A stretch of DNA of 64,000 bases. It comes from Candidatus Altimarinota bacterium (GTDB lineage: Bacteria > Patescibacteriota > Gracilibacteria > BD1-5 > UBA6164). The stretch lies in assembly GCA_020629795.1 (NCBI GenBank), contig JAHDCR010000003.1, positions 45,925 through 109,924 on the forward strand. Direction: 5' to 3'. Shown here piece after piece: positions 56,298 through 64,000 of this stretch. Below the pieces are notes generated by a model. That model saw nothing but the letters and a program-made list of their open reading frames with translations, was not told where the DNA came from and did not search any database. Numbering within the stretch: position 1 is the stretch's first letter; every line of letters begins with the position of its first letter. A program made the position numbers and the translations under genes.

Positions 56298-58931
56298 CTA
56301 CGGAAGAATCAGTGTGATTTTATGTTTCACAGAGAATTGCTGCAAATATATAGAAAATATTTCTCTAGAAACTCATCTGTAGCTCGTTGATAACATATGT
56401 AGGAGCATACAGATTCAAAGAAATATGAGAGCTGAAACAAAAAGAATCTTTTGCTTAATCGTGAGCTTATCTTCTGTTTCTGGAGCTGATGTGGAACTCT
56501 CTTTTAGTACTAGTTTTGGTGAAACTCTTACGTAATTTGATGAAGATGCATTTCTTGATGAAGCTTTTTTAACGACAAACCAAAAAGCTCTTTTCTCTGC
56601 AAGAATTGTAAAAGTTCAAGACCTTTCTACGAATATCTCATCTCCTGTATCTAACAAAATTTTAGTATCAAAAATATAGTCTCAGGCTAAAAAATCTTTT
56701 GAGACGATTCTATATTTTCCCTTTTTATCAACTTTTTGTGTATATAATTTTTCTCACTTTAGATATATCTCTACCATGCTTCCTATAGGTGCGCTACCTG
56801 ATATTCGCAGTCCATCATATTTGAGCGGGAGGAAGTTCTGAGTAAATTTTATTGTATTACTATTTGTGGCAGCCTTTCAATCTTGAGTCTTTTTATTTTC
56901 AGTAGAGGAAGAGCCTGCAGAAATTAGAACATAAAATATTTTCTGCTTATCCTCAACTGAAAACATTATCTCATGCATTCATTCTCACTCGACCCATATA
57001 CCTGCTGGATTGAGTTTTCGTGAAAATATTTCTCCATTTAATTTCCATGTATATTCTAAACCTTTAGTATTTCACTCAACGATTCACTGAAGATTAATAG
57101 AACACTTATCCACTCACTGGCAACTCAATGTGCTTCAAGAAAGAGTCTTATTTTTAGAAATTTTTCACTGAAGCTCTATTCATAACGAAATATCCTGAAG
57201 AGTATTTTCTTCTAGGGTCTCTTCTAATATCTCAAATTCTTTTACAGATTCTCATTCTCATTCTAGAGATAGGTTTTCACTTTTTGGATGAACTGTAAAA
57301 GGAAAAATAATAAAATTATCTTCGTAATTACTGTCATATACTTTAAGAGATAATTCATGAACTCAATCTGGTAGCTGAACGTAAGATGGATTACACTTAT
57401 GGAGGGTCATAGGGTGAGAATATGTTCCTCAAGCAAAGTTCCAAAAGCATTTTTCGTCATTATACTTAGGACTGTATTTGAGATTTATTTTACAACTATC
57501 TTTTACGCAGTAATAGTCAAAATTACTTCAAATAAGTCATGATTGTACTATGAAATTTGATGATCAAACAGATATTCTAGGCTTATCACTAGAGCTTAGG
57601 AAGGAGGAGTTGGTCAAAGAATATGTTGAAATAACGGGAACTATAGGATTATATATCTCTATTTTCTTTTGAGTTAATCTGTCAGGATAATCCTCGTGAT
57701 ATATACTAAAAGTAATTTCAAAGCTTCATTTTGGAAATTTTATCGTGCTTGGATTACATTTTCCTTCTTCTCAAAAGTCTACTCAATTTACACCAAAATC
57801 TATTACACAAACATAGTCTCTTTCTGGAAACTCATCGCTAAAGCTCTCTCGTAAGTCAAAATTTACCTTACATTCTTCCTGATCTGTATCACAATAGTAC
57901 ATATCTTCTTCATTTAATTCAGTAATATAGCTTGGTCGTTGCAAGCTATATTTTATTTCAGGAAGCTCTACTTCTTCCTGTGAAAATATATTTAAAGAGC
58001 TACTACTAGAACTTATGATTTTTTCTTCTTCTCCTTCTTCTTCTTTAGGTAATAATTCTGGATAATTATTTTCTATAATAATTTTCTTTTCTGAAAATAC
58101 AGTTACATCGTCTACATGAAATATTTTAAATACCACTTCATAGGTTCAACTTGGAAAAATTACTGTATTTGGATTACACTTTTCCTCTTCTCAAAATATT
58201 ACTCAGTCAACTCCAAAATCTATTTCACAACTATAATCTTTTTCTGGATTAGTATCAGTAAAGCTATCCCGAATATCAAAATTTACTTTACATTCTTCTT
58301 TTCGATTATCGCAGATATAGGTATTTCATGATCAAGAAAGTGAAATATAACTTGGTCTTTGGAACCACAATAATACCTCTGGGGCTAACAATTTTTCTTC
58401 TCAAAGTTTTTTTTTGGGAGTATTTATAACTGGAGTAAAAATATCCTCACGAGTAGTAGAAGTAATAATAACTTCGTCAGAAATAAGTACTTCTCAAGAT
58501 ATCAGTACTTCATCTGAAATAAGACTGTTATCTAATATCTTGAAACTATCTTTGATTTCAAACTGTATAGCTTCTCATTTTATAGTTTTTTCATAGCTTA
58601 TTTGATCTACGAGTTGTCAATTAGTATCTTTTAAAAATACGTCTTCATTACTATTATTGAGTATAAGTTTTGTCTCAGGTCTAGAAAAAATTTGTTGCTC
58701 TCAAGATTTTAAAATCTCATTAGACTCAATAAGATACTCTTTTGATGTATCAGAGAGTATGTAGCCAGAGAGTGATAATGCATTTTGTGAAGTATTTTGA
58801 ATCGTTATATACTCAAGATTTTTATCATCTATTGTATTAGGAAATACTTCTACAATTTGAAAATTTCCATAACTCTGAGTCCAAAGTCATAGAAAGAGAA
58901 TACAAAAAAATAGCTTCCATAAATTTTGCAT
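56298..58931 (-). CDS. Large surface protein: N-terminal lamin-tail-like domain, internal repeats, C-terminal TM
   Basis: SYGNFQIVEVFPNTIDDKNLEYITIQNTSQNALSLSGYILSDTSKEYLIESNEILKSgEQQIFSRPETKLILNNSNEDVFLKDTNgQLVDQISYE (LTD-like); repeat pair FQRPSYISLSg..EECKVNFDIRDSFTDTNPEKDYSCEIDFGVD / LQRPSYITELN..EECKVNFDLRESFSDEFPERDYVCVIDFGVN. Confidence 0.78.
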
Positions 58932-59021
58932 TTATCGAAACTAATTATTTTTTGTTTTATATCAAGATAAAAGCCTTAAAATAGCTAAAATATTTAATAT
59001 AAATTTAATAATTACTGAAAA

Positions 59022-60047
59022 CTATCGAAAGAATTTAGACCAAATAAAGCGAGTGAGTACATTCATCCCATTTGAAATTTTTTGTCCTTTTGCGAGCGAA
59101 TACTCTGTATATTTGATATGAACAGGTACCTCTTTATAACGAAGTTTCTTTTGCGCGATGATATCAATAATCTCAGATGCGTGTCACATACCATCTATCG
59201 TGATTACTATGTCTTGTAGTGCTGATTTTTTGATATATCTGTAGCCATTATGGGTATCTGAGAGTTTAATTTGACTCAGAAAAAATGTGAATATTATTCA
59301 TAACTTTAATACTATTTTCTTTTTGAGGCTGACATTCGTTTTACTTTCAGAGAGGAATCTAGAACCTAATAAAATATCAATTTCGTCACTCGCATTTTCT
59401 CGGAATTTCTGAATATCTGCAATATCATGTTGCCCATCACTATCATAGGTCACAACATACCCTATATCTCATCAAAATCTTCGTACGTATTCAAAACCAG
59501 TTTCTAGAGCTGCTCATTGCCCTCTATTTTTATAGTGATGGAGCACTATAATTTTATCTCAAAACGTATCTAAAATACTGCGAGAATTATCTCGAGAACC
59601 ATCGTTTACTACTACAATATTTGAAAATCCAGCTTCTAATACTCTTGAAATAGTTTTTTCTAAAACTTCTCACTCATTGTACGCTGGGATGATGAAAATT
59701 TCTGAAGCATTAAACTCAGATTTTCCTGCATTTTGTATGGCAATTTCACGAACAAGTTTTGTTATATCTTCTTTATTTTCTTCTAACTTACGTAATAACA
59801 ATAAAACGAAATAAATGAGAAAAATTATAGAAACATATACGAGTAAATCAGCTCCGCGCTGTAGACCGAAAATATTTCATAGAGCTGTGAGCACTCATGG
59901 GAAAAATGTAAACACCATCAGTCCAAGTCATATAGACAAGAATACTAGAAAATGTAGCGCATTAAATTTTTGTCTTCGGGCAATATCAAGTCACAGGAGA
60001 AATATAATAATTCAGGATATGACAAAAAATATATCTAAAAAATTCAT
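59022..60047 (-). CDS. GT2 glycosyltransferase (DPM1/dolichol-phosphate mannosyltransferase-like) with N-terminal TM domain
   Basis: EIFIIPAYNEgEVLEKTISRVLEAGFSNIVVVNDGSRDNSRSILDTFgDKIIVLHHYKNRGQgAALETGFEYVRRFggDIGYVVTYDSDGQHDIADIQKF...ISNGMNVLTRFIgSKFFR*. Confidence 0.92.
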
Positions 60048-60150
60048 GATGTTTTTATTCTATGTATTAGCGTCATTGTAGAGAAAGAGCTCTTGAAGTA
60101 AAGAATTATATTAGTATACTTAGTTTTTTACTTTTTCACTTACTAATTTT

Positions 60151-60585
60151 ATGACTGCATCATATGAGGGAATAAAGGAGTGTTATTATCGAGTTTCAGC
60201 AAAAGCTCTTATACGAAACAATGAATGAAAATTCGCTATGAGTAAAGAACATACTGGTAAGTGGGATATTCCATGAGGTGGAATTGATCACTGAGAAGAT
60301 CCTCATACTGCTCTCAAGAGAGAAATCATGGAAGAGATGGGACTCACTGTTATTAAAATATCATCTCAACCTGTCTATACATACCTTGCTGAAAGTTCTT
60401 GAATCGCAAGTCCAAAGAGACCAATATGCATGCTTATATTTGAAGCTGAAGTTGAAGATTTTGAGTTTATTCCAAGTGATGAATGCACGGAAATAGCATT
60501 TGTAACAGCAAAAGAAGCTCAAAATTTAGATCTATATCATCCAAATATTAGTGTAATGAAAGAAATAGAAAAACAGGAAGCTTAA
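60151..60585 (+). CDS. NUDIX hydrolase
   Basis: KWDIPgGGIDHgEDPHTALKREIMEEMGLTV: Nudix box GX5EX7REUXEEXGU with TGA glycines. Confidence 0.93.
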
Positions 60586-60600
60586 GCTTCCTGTTTTTTA
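60571..60600. terminator. Perfect-palindrome bidirectional terminator containing both stop codons
   Basis: aaacaggaagcttaagcttcctgttttttatt. Confidence 0.8.
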
Positions 60601-61004
60601 TTCCAATATGAGTCAAACAACTCACTATATTTTAGAAAAATCTCTCATCAAATATGCACTTCAGCGCTCATCTCTTGAGTATCAAAAACAATAACTCGAG
60701 TAGAATCTAAAAACACAATATCTCAATCAAGTTTTTCATCAGTTTGGATATGTTTAATTTCTTTCAAATATCCTGAATAATCTTTATGTTTTTCACTATC
60801 AAAATTTTTAAGAGTGAGTCTCAGAGATTTTAAAGAGATATTTTTATCTACTCGGGTTTGCATAAATTTTTCTGCAAAATCATCTCAAAAATAATACACG
60901 AGAGGTTTTCCAGTAAGTATACTTTTAAACTCTCCCGATGTATTTTCATCTAGAAAATTATACAGTAATTTTCTTATATTTTCGCTTCCGTTTATTCTTC
61001 TCAT
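60582..61004 (-). CDS. Hypothetical protein (TrmB/PLD-like regulatory domain?)
   Basis: MRRINGSENIRKLLYNFLDENTSGEFKSILTGKPLVYYFgDDFAEKFMQTRVDKNISLKSLRLTLKNFDSEKHKDYSGYLKEIKHIQTDEKLDgDIVFLDSTRVIVFDTQEMSAEVHIggEIFLKYSELFDSYWNKKQEA*. Confidence 0.65.
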
Positions 61005-63016
61005 TTTGCATCTTTAGTTTCAAACATTTCTTCAATATCCTCTCGAATCTGACTTACAAGCGTTAAATCAGATATATCTGCCATTTTGAGATCTGGAATC
61101 CCTGATTGTCTGACTCAGTACACCTCTCAAGGTCCTCTGATTTCTAAATCTATTTCCGAAAGTTCAAATCCATCATTGGTTCGCTCCATAGCCTTGAGCC
61201 TATCTGTTGGTTGCCCTGATGTCGGAAAGAGATAACAGTATGATTGGTGTGATCATCTCCCGACTCGACCTCTGATTTGATGCAGGGATGAGAGTCCAAA
61301 TCTCTCAGCTCACTCGATACACATAATAGTTGCATTTGGTACATCAACTCATACCTCTATTACTGTAGTACTGGAAAGTATTTGTATTTCGTTTGCTACA
61401 AACTGCTGCATAATAGCTTCTTTTTCTTTGGCTTTCATCTTTCCATGAATGAGTCCAACTTTAAATGGTGCATATATAGACTGAAGGGTCTCATAGGTAT
61501 TTACCGCATTGGCTAAATCTATTTTTTCTGATTCTTCGACCAGTGGAGAAACCCAGAATACTTGTCTTCCCTGCTCAATTTGGTTTCGCACAAAGAGCTC
61601 TATTTCCTGTCTTTGTGTGTCATTTTTTGCTACCTTAGTATGAATTTCTTTTCTTCCTTTTGGGTATTCTCTGATGATGGATAAATCCTGATCTCCGTAG
61701 AGCGTAAGAGCAAGGGTTCTAGGTATTGGAGTGGCTGTCATATTGAGATTATGTGGCACCACTCATGATAGGTTTCAAAGTCATCACTCTAAAACTCCCC
61801 TTTGATGCACTCCAAATCTATGCTGCTCATCAATAATTACAAAACCAAGATTCGCAAAAAATACATCCTCTTGCACAAGTGCGTGCGTTCCGATAATCAC
61901 GTCCACATTTCCAGCTTTGAGATCTGTTTTGATATTTTTTTTGTCTCCTGCTTTCGTACTTCAAACTAATAAGTGAGATGTAAGTCAAAATTCTATGAGC
62001 ATATTCTGAGTACTGGCAAAATGCTGACGAGCCAGTATTTCAGTAGGAGCCATAATCGCTACTTGGATTTTATTTCCTGATTTTTCACTCATCTTAATAG
62101 CGTGTATTGTCGCAATAAGAGATACTATAGTCTTTCCTGTTCCAACATCTCACTCGAGCAGTCGCTGCATAGAGTGATTTTTTTCCATATCTTTAAGCAC
62201 CTGAAACAGGGCTACTTTTTGTCCTCCCGTGAGATCAAAAGGAATATGTGAAAATATTTCTTTTACATAATCAGCATCAAGCCCGATAGGTATAGATTTT
62301 CACTCTGATTCATCAAAGCGCTTATGCTTCTGTGAGATTGCTGTATAATTGATATTATACAGCTCCTCATAGGCTAAGCGAACTTTAGCTACCTCAACGT
62401 CATGAGAATTTTTTGGAAAATGAATCCTATGAAAGGCATCTTTTCTGCTAATAAAATTGTATTTTTTCAGTAAATGGTCTGGAAGTGTTTCAGGAATATC
62501 TGAAATATAAGACTCAAGATTTCACATTTTAGATTCTATCCATCTCCCTGGTATATACTGCGCGTCACTATATATGGGTACTATTCCTCCAGCTATTTTT
62601 GAGAGATCTGTTTCTGGCTCTGGAGAGTTAAAACTTACTTTTCCATAGTTATACTTTACCTTTCCAGATAGAAGTATTTTTTTTCATGTAAATGATTTCA
62701 GCTGACTTGCTAAGTATTTTCTGTTAAACCAAACAGCTTCAGCAAGAAATCCATTTTTATCCTCGATAATTGCTTTTGTGAGAAGTTTATTTCATCCAGT
62801 TCGTGTTGTCTCAAGACTTACGAGCGTTACAAGAATAGTATTTTTTTCCTTAAGATTAATCATCGAAAAATTATCCAGTACCTGAGATCTGTCCTCATAC
62901 TCTCTTGGGAAAAATTTAAGCATATCAAAAACTGTAGAAATTCATCACTTTTCTAGCGCTTTGATATAATTATCCGTTGTTCTGAGAATCGATTTCGTAA
63001 GTGTTGTTTTTAGCAT
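60992..63016 (-). CDS. recG: ATP-dependent DNA helicase RecG
   Basis: MQRLLEgDVGTGKTIVSLIATIHAIKMSEKSGNKIQVAIMAPTEILARQH...VIIDEQHRFGVHQRGVL...MTATPIPRTLALTLYGDQDLSIIREYPKGRKEI...ERFGLSSLHQIRGRVGRgSHQSYC. Confidence 0.96.
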
Positions 63017-63107
63017 ATGTGTATTATATAAAAATAGAGACTTTTTCAAAGCTTGCATTTTAGGTATTTTTTTATACTATCTGCGAGTAAAAATTTAACG
63101 CGCGTAT

Positions 63108-63794
63108 ATGCAAAAACTCCTAGATAAATACTCAATTGAACTCTCACCTGAAGAGCTTGTGAAATTTGAAAAATTTCTTGAAATCTTTATGGAAACAAAC
63201 TCTCAAATCAATCTCTCAGCCATTAGAGATGCTGAAGGAATTATTGAAAAGCATTTCATAGACTCTATCATGCTAGCCGTGTTTATGGATATCGAGTGAA
63301 AAGTCGCTGATATGTGAACTGGTGGATGATTTCCAGGAATTCCACTTGCCATTACTCATCCTGATGCTGATTTTACCCTCATAGACTCAGTAGGAAAAAA
63401 ACTTAAATGTGTTGATGACTTTGCCACTCAGCTTGAACTCGATAATGTCGAAACTCTCAACGGGAGAGCTGAGGAAATTGGAAAAGATCTGGAGCACAGA
63501 GAACAATATGACTTAGTAGTATCCAGAGCAACTGCTTATTTCCCTACACTTCTTGAATATGTAGTTCCCCTACTCAAAGTTGGTTGAATATTTGCAGCGT
63601 ATAAGCTCGACGACAAAGAGGAACTCAAGTCAGCAAAAAAAGCACTTTCAAGACTCTGAGCAAAAATCCTAAAAGTAAAAAACTATAGACTCGCAGACCA
63701 AGAAAGAACGATAGTGTTTATAGAAAAAATTACTAAAACTCATTTAAAATACCCACGTAAAGTTTGAATACCACTTAAAGAACCGATCAAATAA
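63108..63794 (+). CDS. rsmG: 16S rRNA (guanine527-N7)-methyltransferase RsmG (GidB)
   Basis: MQKLLDKYSIELSPEELVKFEKFLEIFMETNSQINLSAIRDAEGIIEKHFIDSIMLAVFMDIEgKVADMgTGGgFPGIPLAITHPDADFTLIDSVGKKLKCVDDFATQLELDNVETLNGRAEE. Confidence 0.95.
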
Positions 63795-63811
63795 TTATTA
63801 TTCCTTGATGC

Positions 63812-63925
63812 GAATCCTTCCTTGAATTCCTACCTTTGAAAAAGGCAGGAGACAATAATTCTGAAAATACTATTTTTCTAAGGTTTCCTTTTCCAAAGGA
63901 AACTCTGCGAAGCAGTAAAGGATTC
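63812..63925. repeat. Structured intergenic element: 8-bp terminal inverted repeat enclosing three hairpins
   Basis: GAATCCTT(63812-63819)/AAGGATTC(63918-63925); hairpins CCTaCCTTTgaaaAAGGcAGG, GTTTCCTTTtccAAAGGAAAC, CTGCgaaGCAG. Confidence 0.55.
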
Positions 63926-63950
63926 AAACTAATATAACTAACCTAAAATT

Positions 63951-64000
63951 ATGATATATATACTCCCAACAGACACATGCTACGGAATAGCCTGCGCGTT
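63951..64000 (+). CDS. tsaC: Start of a Sua5/YrdC/TsaC family protein, truncated by window edge
   Basis: MIYILPTDTCYGIACA: N-terminal TDTxYGxxC motif of YrdC/Sua5. Confidence 0.7.
   Translation, partial: MIYILPTDTCYGIACA

Noticed and set aside
1-64000. Many short standard-code ORFs in the supplied track as independent genes
   Set aside because: Most are pieces of longer frames split at TGA (=Gly) or antisense spurious frames, e.g. 1260..1454, 48451..48636, 50425..50646, 51051..51302.
1-64000. Widespread pseudogenisation by TGA stops
   Set aside because: TGA falls at conserved glycines and all true ends are TAA/TAG; only the 10-15.5 kb array shows real TAA/frameshift decay.
1-64000. UGA = tryptophan (code 4)
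   Set aside because: TGA aligns with Gly in Walker A, Rossmann and Nudix motifs, while Trp positions use TGG; tRNA-Trp anticodon is CCA.
1-64000. CRISPR array or cas genes
   Set aside because: No regularly spaced identical repeats and no recognisable Cas protein; the 119-bp repeat has only two copies about 2.5 kb apart.

Overview
AT-rich, gene-dense bacterial chromosome window, most likely from Candidate Phyla Radiation lineage Gracilibacteria/Absconditabacteria (SR1). The dominant observation is that in-frame TGA is read as glycine (NCBI translation table 25). The supplied ORF track uses TGA as a stop, so it is fragmented; I rejoined genes across TGA, using TAA/TAG as the only stops. TGA falls on near-invariant glycines: AspRS 'QYgVPPHGgFAIG', RecF Walker A 'GNNGQGKS', FAD Rossmann 'GGGIGG', MutS Walker A, the LexA Ala-Gly cleavage site, the Nudix box and the RsmG SAM loop (lower-case g = TGA). 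The window holds about 55 CDS, three tRNAs (Cys-GCA, Trp-CCA, His-GTG) and many hairpin terminators. Housekeeping content: aspS, lexA, gatC, recF, mscS, tsaE, tsaC, tsf, rpsB, rpsA, lepA, recG, rsmG. The most interesting items are: (1) a T-box-type leader upstream of aspS; (2) a decaying tandem array of paralogous surface/membrane modules at 10.1-15.5 kb, next to a serine-recombinase relic abutting tRNA-Cys; (3) a three-gene operon encoding a membrane protein with a C-terminal kinase-like domain, bracketed by near-identical hairpins; (4) a histidine kinase/three-response-regulator locus with twin Zn-ribbon/GNAT-like proteins; (5) a shared palindrome upstream of lexA and a DnaQ-like exonuclease; (6) a three-hairpin structured element between rsmG and tsaC. 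All family calls come from reading motifs, not from database searches.
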